Below, piece by piece: positions 55,659 through 63,737 of a stretch of 64,000 bases of DNA; the stretch's first letter is position 1, and each line of letters starts with the position of its first letter. Under the pieces are notes generated by a model. It had not been told where the DNA came from. It ran no database searches and saw only the letters and a program-made list of their open reading frames with translations. A program made the translations under genes and the position numbers. The stretch is from Enterococcaceae bacterium (GTDB lineage Bacteria; Bacillota; Bacilli; Lactobacillales; Enterococcaceae). The DNA lies in contig JALCOL010000010.1 in the NCBI GenBank assembly GCA_022649665.1, positions 1 through 64,000 of the forward strand, in the 5' to 3' direction.

Positions 55659-55734
55659 TACTTTTTTGGCATATATTGAGTTATAATTCCAAAAGTTAAT
55701 CATTAAAGGTTCATATATCTATTTTATAAATCAC

Positions 55735-55744
55735 AATATTATCA
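55735..55744 (-). promoter_or_regulatory. Shared iol motif TGATAATATT, copy at iolA/iolR
   Basis: Minus-strand TGATAATATT in the iolA-iolR intergenic region; the same decamer occurs twice in the other iol control region (62320-62329 and 62371-62380). Candidate IolR operator. Confidence 0.5.
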
Positions 55745-55822
55745 GCTTGTACTAAGATTACTAGTTATGTTATAATATTTTTATGCAAGTTTACCTTAAA
55801 AAATCATGAAAGAGAGAGTTAT

Positions 55823-56587
55823 ATGAAATCAAAAAGAATCGATGATATTGGAGAATTAGTGCAAGAAAAGGGAAATGTCTCCATTAAAGAACTTTGTGAA
55901 ATATTCGGTGTTTCTAAAAATACGATCCGCCGCGATATCGATGAACTTGTTCGGAATGGTGCAGTAGAAAAAGTATATGGCGGGATCCGTGCCATAAAGA
56001 ACCCATTGCTTCCTTTTGAACAGCGCCATGATCAGCAGCATCTCCAAAAGAAAAAGATCGGTGAAGTGGCCAGTACCTTTATTGAAGACGATGACATCAT
56101 CTTCATCGATTCCGGAACGACCACTTCGCAAATCATGGACCACGTGCGCGATGATATCCGCATCACGATCCTGACCAACAATCTTGATGTCATCAATCAA
56201 TGTACGAACAAACCAAATGTCACCCTTTTTGTGATGGGTTCGCTCTATAAGCAGGAAACCCGTTCATTCGTCGACATGGACACCAATTTGCAAAATGTGA
56301 ATTTTAATATCAACAAAGCTTTTATCGCTGCGACCGGTGTCTCGATCGCCAACGGTTTGACTAATTCCGATCCGCTGGAGTATGAGATCAAAAAACTAAT
56401 CTGCAGCAAAACAGATAATCTATTCCTTTTGGTCGATGAATCTAAATTTGGCAAGTCCACGCTGCTTACATATTGCCCGCTGGAAAAAATATCAGTATTG
56501 ATCACTTCGGGAAATGTTCCCCGCGACATTCGCGAATTTCTGGAAGAGCATGAAGCAGACATTATGCAAGTCGATGCACCAAAATAA
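55823..56587 (+). CDS. iolR: IolR, DeoR-family regulator of inositol genes
   Basis: 254 residues. N-terminal DeoR helix-turn-helix (GNVSIKELCEIFGVSKNTIR, about 17-37) and a C-terminal sugar-isomerase-like effector domain (DDIIFIDSGTTTSQIMDHV, then LFLLVDESKFGKSTL). Divergent from iolA and flanked by two iol operons, matching IolR, whose inducer in Bacillus is a phosphorylated intermediate made by IolC. A probable -10 TATAAT lies at about 55770. Ends at a bidirectional terminator. Confidence 0.9.
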   Translation: MKSKRIDDIGELVQEKGNVSIKELCEIFGVSKNTIRRDIDELVRNGAVEKVYGGIRAIKNPLLPFEQRHDQQHLQKKKIGEVASTFIEDDDIIFIDSGTTTSQIMDHVRDDIRITILTNNLDVINQCTNKPNVTLFVMGSLYKQETRSFVDMDTNLQNVNFNINKAFIAATGVSIANGLTNSDPLEYEIKKLICSKTDNLFLLVDESKFGKSTLLTYCPLEKISVLITSGNVPRDIREFLEEHEADIMQVDAPK

Positions 56588-56599
56588 CTTTTACCGCCA

Positions 56600-56643
56600 A
56601 AGAGCCTGCGAAAACTCAGAATCGTTTTCGCAGGCTCTTCTTT
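56600..56643. terminator. Bidirectional terminator between iolR and iolG
   Basis: AAGAGCCTGCGAAAA pairs with TTTTCGCAGGCTCTT, 10-base loop. Confidence 0.93.
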
Positions 56644-56648
56644 ATGCG

Positions 56649-57674
56649 CTATTCCGTGTAAAATGCCGGTTTTGCATCGATCGAAATTGCTTCCGTCTTA
56701 CCGCTTTCTTGTGATTTGACCGTTGCATCACTTGCGACCGCTGCTAAATAACCATCCCAAGTCGATGGTCCAGCCGGGGCTTTCCCCGCATTCAAGCGGT
56801 CAAAGAAATCTTGGAACTCGACATCATAGGCCGCTTCAAAGCGCGGTTTCCAATCATAGACGATTTCCGTACTGTATTTGCCAGCTTTGCGCATTGATAC
56901 CGCCGCCGGACTTGGCAGCTCGATCATTCCCAGCTCTCCAGTGATGTCGCAATGGATATCGTAACCATATTGGCAATTCACAAAGACTTCGACTACACAG
57001 ACGACCCCTTTTTTCGTTTGAAAGATCGCGATTTGCGGATCCTTCAAGTTGCCGTTGTCCTGCGTTGCCAAACCAGATTTTTCAGGGAAATACACTTTGA
57101 CATCTTGATAGTCGTCATCCAAAAGCCAGCGCATGATCTCGATCTCATGGATCAATGTTTCAAAAACAGCACGCGCAGTCTTGTAGTCAGCGACTTGCGT
57201 TGCGTTGTAGTGCCGGCAATGAAGCATCAGCGGCCGGCCGATCTCGCCTTTGTCGATGATTTCTTTTAATTCTTGATAGCCGCTGTCATAGCGGCGCATG
57301 AAGCCGACTTGGACCATTTTTTTCTGGCTCCGCTCTTCAGCTTCCATGATCCTTTGGCAGTCCGCCGCACTGATCGCAAGCGGCTTTTCAACAAATACAT
57401 ATTTCCCAGCATCGAGTGCAGCAACCGCCACATCGGCATGCACTTCATTTGAAGCTGTGATCACGACGACTTCGACTTCCGGATCGTTGATCAGTTCATG
57501 ATAATCAGCATAGTCGCGCGCTTTGATCTTGAATTTATCCAATGCTTTCTGCGCCTTGCCTGGAACGATATCGCAAACAGCGACAACGTCTGCTCCAGCG
57601 ATCGCGTTTGCGATCCTTCTTAGATGATCTTCTCCGATAAAACCGATCCCGACGATCCCAACTTTTTTGACCAT
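56649..57674 (-). CDS. iolG: myo-Inositol 2-dehydrogenase
   Basis: 341 residues from ATG behind GGAGGGAAAA. Gfo/Idh/MocA fold: KVGIVGIGFIGEDHLRRI, VEKPLAIS (catalytic Lys about 97), VQVGFMRRYDSGYQELKE, THE-like LIHEIEIMRWLLDDDYQ (about 175), VNCQYGYDIHCDI and the C-terminal KPAFY, all closely matching Bacillus IolG, more than the other four paralogues do. Oxidises myo-inositol to scyllo-inosose with NAD. Last gene of the second leftward operon. Confidence 0.93.
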   Translation of the reverse strand: MVKKVGIVGIGFIGEDHLRRIANAIAGADVVAVCDIVPGKAQKALDKFKIKARDYADYHELINDPEVEVVVITASNEVHADVAVAALDAGKYVFVEKPLAISAADCQRIMEAEERSQKKMVQVGFMRRYDSGYQELKEIIDKGEIGRPLMLHCRHYNATQVADYKTARAVFETLIHEIEIMRWLLDDDYQDVKVYFPEKSGLATQDNGNLKDPQIAIFQTKKGVVCVVEVFVNCQYGYDIHCDITGELGMIELPSPAAVSMRKAGKYSTEIVYDWKPRFEAAYDVEFQDFFDRLNAGKAPAGPSTWDGYLAAVASDATVKSQESGKTEAISIDAKPAFYTE

Positions 57675-57724
57675 GATTTTTCCCTCCAATGATTTATTTG
57701 ATACGACGATCATTCTGTAAGCGG

Positions 57725-58750
57725 CTAGATTTTTGGATAGGTCGGATCGACCGCGACCGGCTGCCCGGTTTCCAATGATTTTTGTGCCGCAACTGCGACC
57801 CGCTGCGCCATGATGACATCGATCCCGGTCGCAAGCAGTTCGCGCTCTTCCAGCAAAGCATGGATGAAAAACTGCATTTCTGCAATGTAAGCTTCGCGGT
57901 AACGCTCGATAAAGCTTGGCAGCGGATTTTTCCTTTTTTCGCTTTTATTTCCATAATACTCGACCGCCGATTCGCTCACATTTTCTGCTTTCAAAAGTCC
58001 TTCAGAGCCGAAAACTTCAACTCTTTGATCATAACCATAAACCGCACGCCGGCTGTTATCGATCAAGGCGAACCCGCCGTTTTCAAATTGCAGTACGATC
58101 GCAAGCGTATCGACATCATTGATCTCAGTCAACGTCGGATCGATCAGCGTCCCGCCTCTGGCATATACTTCGGTGATGTTGCTGCCCATCATATAGCGCG
58201 CCATATCGAAATCATGCATCGTAAAGTCAAACAGCAGTCCGCCGATCCGCTTGATCAGCTCATGCGGCAAAAGGTCCGGATCGCGTGAAGTGATCTTCAC
58301 AAGCTGCGGCTTGCCGATCGCACCGGCGCGGACATTTTCATAGATCGCGTGGAATTGCCGGTCGATTCGGCGATTGAAGCCGATCTGCATTTTTACCTCA
58401 TGATCTTTGACCGCCCGCAACACCCGCAAGCTGGCTTCTTCCGCCAGGTCCATGCTCAGCGGCTTTTCGCAAAAAATATGTTTTCCAGCCTGTGCTGCTG
58501 CGATCGCGATCTCTTCATGAGTATCCGTCGAAGTAAAAATAAAGACGGCTTCGATTTCCTGGTTTGCCAATACTTCTTGATAATCTTGATAAAGTTCCGT
58601 GATCCCCAGGGTATTTAAATTTTCGCGAGCGTCCTCAATAAAAAGATCCGCCACACAAACAACTTCAACTTCGCGGATCGTCTGCAGATTTTCGATATGC
58701 ATCTGCCCGACCCGCCCGGCGCCAATGACGCCGCACTTCAATTTCTTCAT
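57725..58750 (-). CDS. Gfo/Idh-family inositol dehydrogenase paralogue
   Basis: 341 residues from ATG behind GGAGTGGAAAG. NAD-binding CGVIGAGRVGQMHIENL, CEKPLSMD with the catalytic Lys (about 94), IGFNRRIDRQFHAIYE, FDFTMHDFDMARYMMGS (about 175) and DNSRRAVYGYDQRVEVFGSE. Clearly related to the proteins at 61197 and 62509 by these shared blocks. Lactobacilli carry several inositol dehydrogenases with differing stereoisomer preference (myo-, scyllo-, D-chiro-); which one this is cannot be read from sequence. Confidence 0.85.
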   Translation of the reverse strand: MKKLKCGVIGAGRVGQMHIENLQTIREVEVVCVADLFIEDARENLNTLGITELYQDYQEVLANQEIEAVFIFTSTDTHEEIAIAAAQAGKHIFCEKPLSMDLAEEASLRVLRAVKDHEVKMQIGFNRRIDRQFHAIYENVRAGAIGKPQLVKITSRDPDLLPHELIKRIGGLLFDFTMHDFDMARYMMGSNITEVYARGGTLIDPTLTEINDVDTLAIVLQFENGGFALIDNSRRAVYGYDQRVEVFGSEGLLKAENVSESAVEYYGNKSEKRKNPLPSFIERYREAYIAEMQFFIHALLEERELLATGIDVIMAQRVAVAAQKSLETGQPVAVDPTYPKI

Positions 58751-58760
58751 CTTTCCACTC

Positions 58761-59783
58761 CTATAACACAATATCGATCACTTGTCCGGTTTCGGCAGAT
58801 TCTTTGCATGCTTTGGCAATTTGCAAAGCTTTCACGCCATCTTCGACCGAAATATCGGACTGCCGATCGTTTTTGACATTTTCAATAAAATCTTTTAATT
58901 CCGTAATGAATGCTTCCGTAAAGCGTTCTGAAAAACTCTGCATCGCTGGCCGCACGACCCCGGCATCAGTAAACAAAGTGACGAAATCCTTTTCCGGTTC
59001 TTGTGCGATCCGGATCCAGCCGTTTGACCCCATGATCTCCATTTCGACTTGATTGCCATGGGCCGCATGCCGCCCGCCGATCAAAGTCGCCGCCATATTG
59101 TTTTCAAAGCGCAGATTGGCTACCCCGGTTTCAAATTCGTTGATCGCTTCAAGCTCGGGTGCTGCGATATTGTTTCCGATCGACCACGTTTGGACCGGAT
59201 CGCTTCCAGTATACCAGCGGATCAGATCGATATCATGGATGCACATATCCACAAAGATCCCGCCGCTGTCGTTATCAGTCGCAAATTTTGTAAAGCTCTC
59301 CATCCCCGAAATCGGATCGATCCCGTAAGCACGAATATAAATGATCTCGCCGATCCCGCCCGCATCGATGATCTCCTTGGCGTGGCGGTAAGAGGCATCG
59401 AAACGCCGCATAAAGCCTAGCTGGAAGACTTGCTTCGGATGTTCTTGGATTTGACGGCTCATTTCAGCAACTTCATCCATCTCCAAGCCCAGCGGTTTTT
59501 CACAAAAGACATGTTTGCCGGCTTTCAAAGCATACGCCGTCATCTCCGGATGAAATCCTGTTGGAGCGACGATCGCGACCGCATCGATCTCTTCAGCGTC
59601 GATCATTTTTTTGTAGTCGGTGTATGTTTCAACCCCAAAATTTTCTTTCGCATACGATAGCTGTTCTTGATCAAGAGCGCAGACTGCTTTGACATCTGCA
59701 TCCCCGATCAAATTGACCAAGTGATCCGTGTGGACCATCCCTAAACGTCCCAGACCGATCACCGCGATTTTTACTTTTTCCAT
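58761..59783 (-). CDS. Gfo/Idh-family dehydrogenase, divergent paralogue
   Basis: 340 residues, ATG behind GAGGAGG. IAVIGLGRLGMVHTDHL, CEKPLGLE (catalytic Lys about 97), LGFMRRFDASYRHAKE and VDMCIHDIDLIRWYTGSDP (about 180). It lacks the NSRxAVYGYD block of the 57725/61197/62509 group and has GGRHAAHGNQVEMEIMG instead, so it forms a separate branch, probably with another cyclitol or sugar substrate. Ten bases upstream of the next gene, same operon. Confidence 0.85.
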   Translation of the reverse strand: MEKVKIAVIGLGRLGMVHTDHLVNLIGDADVKAVCALDQEQLSYAKENFGVETYTDYKKMIDAEEIDAVAIVAPTGFHPEMTAYALKAGKHVFCEKPLGLEMDEVAEMSRQIQEHPKQVFQLGFMRRFDASYRHAKEIIDAGGIGEIIYIRAYGIDPISGMESFTKFATDNDSGGIFVDMCIHDIDLIRWYTGSDPVQTWSIGNNIAAPELEAINEFETGVANLRFENNMAATLIGGRHAAHGNQVEMEIMGSNGWIRIAQEPEKDFVTLFTDAGVVRPAMQSFSERFTEAFITELKDFIENVKNDRQSDISVEDGVKALQIAKACKESAETGQVIDIVL

Positions 59784-59801
59784 GCTGTTTTCCTCCTCAG
59801 A

Positions 59802-61166
59802 TCATCCTTTGGTGCGGAAATATTCTTCGATTTCTACTAATGTTTTTCCTTTCGTTTCCGGAACCATCGTCGAAACGATCACGATCCCGATCGCTGCGCA
59901 AACTGCAAAACCGTAAAAAGTCGCGTTGATCCCGACTGTTTCGACTAATACCGGGAAAAACAAGCCGACACAGAAGTTCGCGATCCACAAAACAAATACT
60001 GAGATCCCCGAAAACGATCCGCGGAATTTTGCCGGGAAGATCTCCGAGATCAAGATCCACGTTACTGGTCCGACTGCTCCTTGAAAAGCGAAGATGTAGA
60101 TAAATACCAGAATCAAAATGATATACGGCGTAAAACTTTGCCCAGCCAAGATGTTGGACAAAAGAGCAGCTAAAACCAGCGCCGCTGCACAGACCCCCAG
60201 CCCGATATTTTCTAATTTTTTGCGTCCCATCCGGTCAACGACGGATGCACCGACGGTCGAGGCAACAACGCAAATGACCCCGTTCAGCACATTGAAGATC
60301 AAAGAAGCACTTTCGCTGAAGCCATACTTGTTCAAGATCTCCGAGCCGTAATACATGATCGCATTGATCCCGGCAAACTGCTGGACGATCCCTAATAAAC
60401 AGCCGATGAACAGCACTTTCAGTGCCCAACCAGGGATCTTTTCTTTGCCCTTGCTCTCGACCTGTACTTCACCAGTGAATTCCCCGAGCTCTTTGATTCC
60501 TTCACGTTGCGCTGCGTCATCACTGTAGATCGATTTGATCACAGTGATCGCAGCTTCCAGCTTACCGTTTTTTACCAGCCATTTTGGCGACTCGAGCACC
60601 TTCGTCATGCCGATGAGCATGACGATCGCCGGCAATGCTGCAAGACCCATCATGACTTTCCAGATATGCACATTTCCCATGAACACATTTCCCAAAATGG
60701 CATTGATCAGAAAAGCTAAAAATTGTCCGCCGACGATCATGATCTGATTTAAACCGACCATTTTCCCCCGCTGATCCGGGGAAGCGATCTCACCCAGATA
60801 TAATGGAACCACTGCGGAAGCCGAGCCGACCGCCAGTCCCAGGAAAAAGCGCGAGGCAACCAAAAGTGAATAAGAAACAGACAATCCGCACCCAGCAGCG
60901 CCGATCAAGAAGATCCAAGCGATCCAGCGCAATGTCTTTTTGCGGCCGATCTTATCACTGATCGCTCCGCCGAATACCGCCCCAAAAGCCGCTGAAAGCG
61001 TCAGCGCTGAGGAGACGATCCCCTTTTGAAAAGAAGTGATACCTAAATCTTTAACGATAAACTGTAATGAGCCATTGACTACCGCGGTATTATACCCAAA
61101 CAGCAAGGCAGCGATCGTAACGATTGCGGCGATTTGCTTTAAGCGGTTCTTATTTGTTTGCGCCAT
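59802..61166 (-). CDS. MFS sugar-porter family transporter, IolT-like
   Basis: 454 residues, 12 transmembrane helices. Sugar-porter signatures: GGAISDKIGRKKTLR after TM2, VPLYLGEIASPDQRGKMVGL (PESPR-like region), QQFAGINAIMYYGSEI (about 268) and the C-terminal VPETKGKTLVEIEEYF. Placement between inositol dehydrogenases points to inositol:H+ symport like Bacillus IolT. A second, unrelated transporter (SSS) is in the first operon. Confidence 0.9.
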   Translation of the reverse strand: MAQTNKNRLKQIAAIVTIAALLFGYNTAVVNGSLQFIVKDLGITSFQKGIVSSALTLSAAFGAVFGGAISDKIGRKKTLRWIAWIFLIGAAGCGLSVSYSLLVASRFFLGLAVGSASAVVPLYLGEIASPDQRGKMVGLNQIMIVGGQFLAFLINAILGNVFMGNVHIWKVMMGLAALPAIVMLIGMTKVLESPKWLVKNGKLEAAITVIKSIYSDDAAQREGIKELGEFTGEVQVESKGKEKIPGWALKVLFIGCLLGIVQQFAGINAIMYYGSEILNKYGFSESASLIFNVLNGVICVVASTVGASVVDRMGRKKLENIGLGVCAAALVLAALLSNILAGQSFTPYIILILVFIYIFAFQGAVGPVTWILISEIFPAKFRGSFSGISVFVLWIANFCVGLFFPVLVETVGINATFYGFAVCAAIGIVIVSTMVPETKGKTLVEIEEYFRTKG

Positions 61167-61196
61167 CCGTATCCTCCATGATCCTGTATTTTTTCA

Positions 61197-62189
61197 TTAA
61201 AGTGCCTGTACTTTGACTGGTTTCCCCGACTCAAATGATTCTTTGGCAGCTTGCGCGATTTTTACAGCCATAATGCCGTCTTCGATCGTGCAGGCGATCG
61301 GCGCGTTTTCTAAAAGCGATTTTGCAAAGAAGTCTTGTTCCGTCGCATACGACTGCGCGTATCGCTCTAAGAAAAAGTAAACCGGCTTCTCGTGTGCGAC
61401 ATCTTTATTAGAAGAAAAAACAGTATTATGCTCCAAATGATTTGAATTTGCCAGCATCCCTTTTTCTCCAAAGACTTCCACCCGCTGATCATATCCGTAA
61501 ACCGCTTGCCGGCTGTTATCGATGACTCCAAGCGCACCGGTAACAAATTTTAAATTGATGATTGCTGTGTCGATATCACCGTACTTGCGAATCGTCGGAT
61601 CGATCAGTGCCGCGCCGCTTACAAATACTTCTGCTACTTCGCCGAACATGAAGCGTGCCATATCAAAGTCATGGATCGACATATCCATGAATAAACCGCC
61701 TGATTGTTTGACATATTCGATCGGCGGCCCTTCTGGATCCCGCGAAGTGATTTTTAATATTTGTTTCTCGCCGATTTTATCCAATTGTTGATTGATTTGA
61801 TAAAAATCATCATCAAATCGCCGGTTGAAGCCTAATTGAAATTTTACCCCTTGTTTTTTTACTTCATAATACGCTTTCATAATTTCAGTCATTTCGAATC
61901 CGATCGGCTTTTCACAAAAAATATGTTTTTTTGCTTTCGCCGCCTTAATGATCATCGTTGGATGCAAAGACGTCGGCGTGCCGATCAATACTGCTTCCAC
62001 CGCCGGATCTTTTAAAACTTCCCGGTAATCATTGACATACTTGATCGCTGGAAATTTTTCCGCAAAATCAGCAGCCGGTTTGATATCACAAACGTGTGTG
62101 ACCTGATAATTTGGATGATTGATCAGACTTTTAAAATGAACTTGTCCGATTCTGCCGAAGCCGATAATCGCTACTTTGATTTTCCCCAC
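61197..62189 (-). CDS. Gfo/Idh-family inositol dehydrogenase paralogue
   Basis: 330 residues from GTG behind GGAGGAAAG. KVAIIGFGRIGQVHFKSL, CEKPIGFE (catalytic Lys about 92), LGFNRRFDDDFYQINQ, MDMSIHDFDMARFMFGE (about 170) and DNSRQAVYGYDQRVEVFGEK. Same subgroup as 57725 and 62509. First gene of the second leftward iol operon, driven by the promoter at 62284-62312. Confidence 0.85.
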   Translation of the reverse strand: MGKIKVAIIGFGRIGQVHFKSLINHPNYQVTHVCDIKPAADFAEKFPAIKYVNDYREVLKDPAVEAVLIGTPTSLHPTMIIKAAKAKKHIFCEKPIGFEMTEIMKAYYEVKKQGVKFQLGFNRRFDDDFYQINQQLDKIGEKQILKITSRDPEGPPIEYVKQSGGLFMDMSIHDFDMARFMFGEVAEVFVSGAALIDPTIRKYGDIDTAIINLKFVTGALGVIDNSRQAVYGYDQRVEVFGEKGMLANSNHLEHNTVFSSNKDVAHEKPVYFFLERYAQSYATEQDFFAKSLLENAPIACTIEDGIMAVKIAQAAKESFESGKPVKVQAL

Positions 62190-62283
62190 TTTCTTTCCTC
62201 CCATATTGCTGTTTTTTTGATCAATCGGTATTCATCAATATTGAATGGACTGATTTTTATAACCTTTTGATCATTACATGAGT

Positions 62284-62312
62284 ATATTAAACATAATTAT
62301 CCAATTTAACAA
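62284..62312 (-). promoter_or_regulatory. Promoter of the second leftward iol operon
   Basis: Minus strand -35 TTGTTA (62307-62312), 17-base spacer, -10 TAATAT (62284-62289). The following leader to 62190 has TTTTGATCATTACAT near the start site; nothing else is seen in it. Confidence 0.7.
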
Positions 62313-62318
62313 TACTTT

Positions 62319-62381
62319 TTGATAATATTTCAAATTTTATTTGTATCTTAAAATGTTTTTGGCAATTTCTTGATAATATTT
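62319..62381. repeat. Direct repeat of the iol motif
   Basis: TTGATAATATTT occurs at 62319-62330 and again at 62370-62381, centre spacing 51 bases, between two divergent iol promoters. Core decamer shared with 55735-55744. Confidence 0.65.
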
Positions 62382-62392
62382 TGAAATATTAA

Positions 62393-62421
62393 TTGACTAT
62401 TTAGACTGGTTATACTACTAT
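62393..62421 (+). promoter_or_regulatory. Promoter of the rightward dehydrogenase gene
   Basis: -35 TTGACT (62393-62398), 17-base spacer, -10 TACTAT (62416-62421), the same -10 as the iolA promoter. Confidence 0.75.
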
Positions 62422-62426
62422 TTTAC

Positions 62427-62440
62427 TGAAAGCGCTGTCC
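62427..62440 (+). promoter_or_regulatory. cre site (CcpA) at the rightward dehydrogenase gene
   Basis: TGAAAGCGCTGTCC fits TGWAANCGNTNWCA at all but the last base and covers the expected transcription start, so carbon catabolite repression is likely. Confidence 0.8.
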
Positions 62441-62508
62441 AATCTTGAAACGACGGAAGTGCCATTCAGCAAAAAACTTATCAATCATTAAAACTAGGAG
62501 GCAGAATA

Positions 62509-63534
62509 GTGAGTAAATTAAAAATGGGAATCATCGGTTTAGGAAGAATGGGAATGGAGCACGCCAAACACCTCGCTTCGATGCCGGGGAAAGTCGATGC
62601 TCTATGTGCGTGCGCACTGGATGACGAGCAGCTAGCGATCGCACAGGAACTCGGTTTCAAAACAACGTATAAAGATTACAAAAAAATGCTGGATCAAGAA
62701 GACATTGAAGCGATCGTGGTCGCCTCCCCTACTGATCTGCATCCCGAAATGTGCGAATATATCTTAAAACATCCAAAAAAAATCCATATTTTTTGCGAAA
62801 AGCCGCTGGATACCAATGTTGAAGATGAAACGGCAAGCTTGCAAGTCTATCACTTGGTAAAAGAAGCCGGCGTCAAATTTCAAATCGGTTTCAATCGGCG
62901 AATGGACAAGCAGTATCGCAATGCTTATGAACAAATTCAGGCAGGGAACATCGGGACACCGCAAATCGTAAAAATCACTTCACGAGATCCTTTCGTGATC
63001 CCGATCGATCTGATCAAACGAATCGGCGGCCTCCTGGTCGACTTCACGATGCATGACTTTGATATGGCGCGCTATATGATGGGGAGCAATATCAAAGAGA
63101 TCTATGCCAAAGGCGGCATTTTGATCGAGCCCGAGCTTGCGACGGTCAATGATATCGATACGCTGGCGCTTGTTCTCGAATTTGAAAATGGAACATTCGG
63201 TTTGATCGACAACAGCCGGCAAGCGGTCTACGGCTATGATGTCCGGGTCGAAGTTTTCGGCTCAGAAGGAATGCTGAAGATCGAAAATGTAAATGATTCA
63301 ACAGTCGAATATTACAATAAGACGAATGAGTCGCAGAAGAATCCATTGCCGATCTTCATGGATCGCTATGAAGGGGCCTATATTTCTGAGATGGAGCGTT
63401 TCATCTCTTCAGTAGTCAATGACACTCCTGTCGTCTGCTCGATCGAAGATGTGATTTTGGCTCAGCGCGCCGCTGCTGCCGGACTTGAGTCATTGCTCAC
63501 CGGAAAACCGGTCACGATCGATAATCAATTATAA
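62509..63534 (+). CDS. Gfo/Idh-family inositol dehydrogenase paralogue
   Basis: 341 residues; GTG start behind AGGAGGCAG. MGIIGLGRMGMEHAKHLAS, CEKPLDTN (catalytic Lys about 98), IGFNRRMDKQYRNAYEQI, VDFTMHDFDMARYMMGS (about 182) and DNSRQAVYGYDVRVEVFGSE. Nearest relative in the window is the protein at 57725, with which it shares long identical blocks, suggesting duplication. Divergent single gene under a cre site. Confidence 0.87.
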   Translation: MSKLKMGIIGLGRMGMEHAKHLASMPGKVDALCACALDDEQLAIAQELGFKTTYKDYKKMLDQEDIEAIVVASPTDLHPEMCEYILKHPKKIHIFCEKPLDTNVEDETASLQVYHLVKEAGVKFQIGFNRRMDKQYRNAYEQIQAGNIGTPQIVKITSRDPFVIPIDLIKRIGGLLVDFTMHDFDMARYMMGSNIKEIYAKGGILIEPELATVNDIDTLALVLEFENGTFGLIDNSRQAVYGYDVRVEVFGSEGMLKIENVNDSTVEYYNKTNESQKNPLPIFMDRYEGAYISEMERFISSVVNDTPVVCSIEDVILAQRAAAAGLESLLTGKPVTIDNQL

Positions 63535-63540
63535 AAATCG

Positions 63541-63722
63541 GAAAACCGCTTATTTGGATACAGAGGTTGTGACAAAAGTGCTCAACTTCAAAAAATAAGA
63601 AGAAAAATTCGAAAACAGTCATTCATATTTTTGAAATTTTTCGGATTATTTCTGAAGAAACTGCTTTTGGAACACCGTTTATTCGGTACAGGGGCCGTGA
63701 CAATATATGTCGCGGCCCCTGT
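63541..63722 (+). repeat. Dispersed intergenic repeat, copy 3 (full)
   Basis: About 180 bases: CGCTTATTTGGATACAGAGG TTGTGACAAAAGT, the AAAATAAGAAGAAAAATTCG middle block, CTGCTTTTGGAACACCGTTT ATTCGG and a hairpin. Block order equals copy 1; the hairpin stem sequence differs. Confidence 0.8.
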
Positions 63723-63724
63723 TT
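63689..63724 (+). terminator. Terminator inside repeat copy 3
   Basis: CAGGGGCCGTGACA pairs with TGTCGCGGCCCCTG (one G-T type mismatch), 5-base loop, then a short T run. Confidence 0.8.
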
Positions 63725-63737
63725 GGAGGATTCTATC

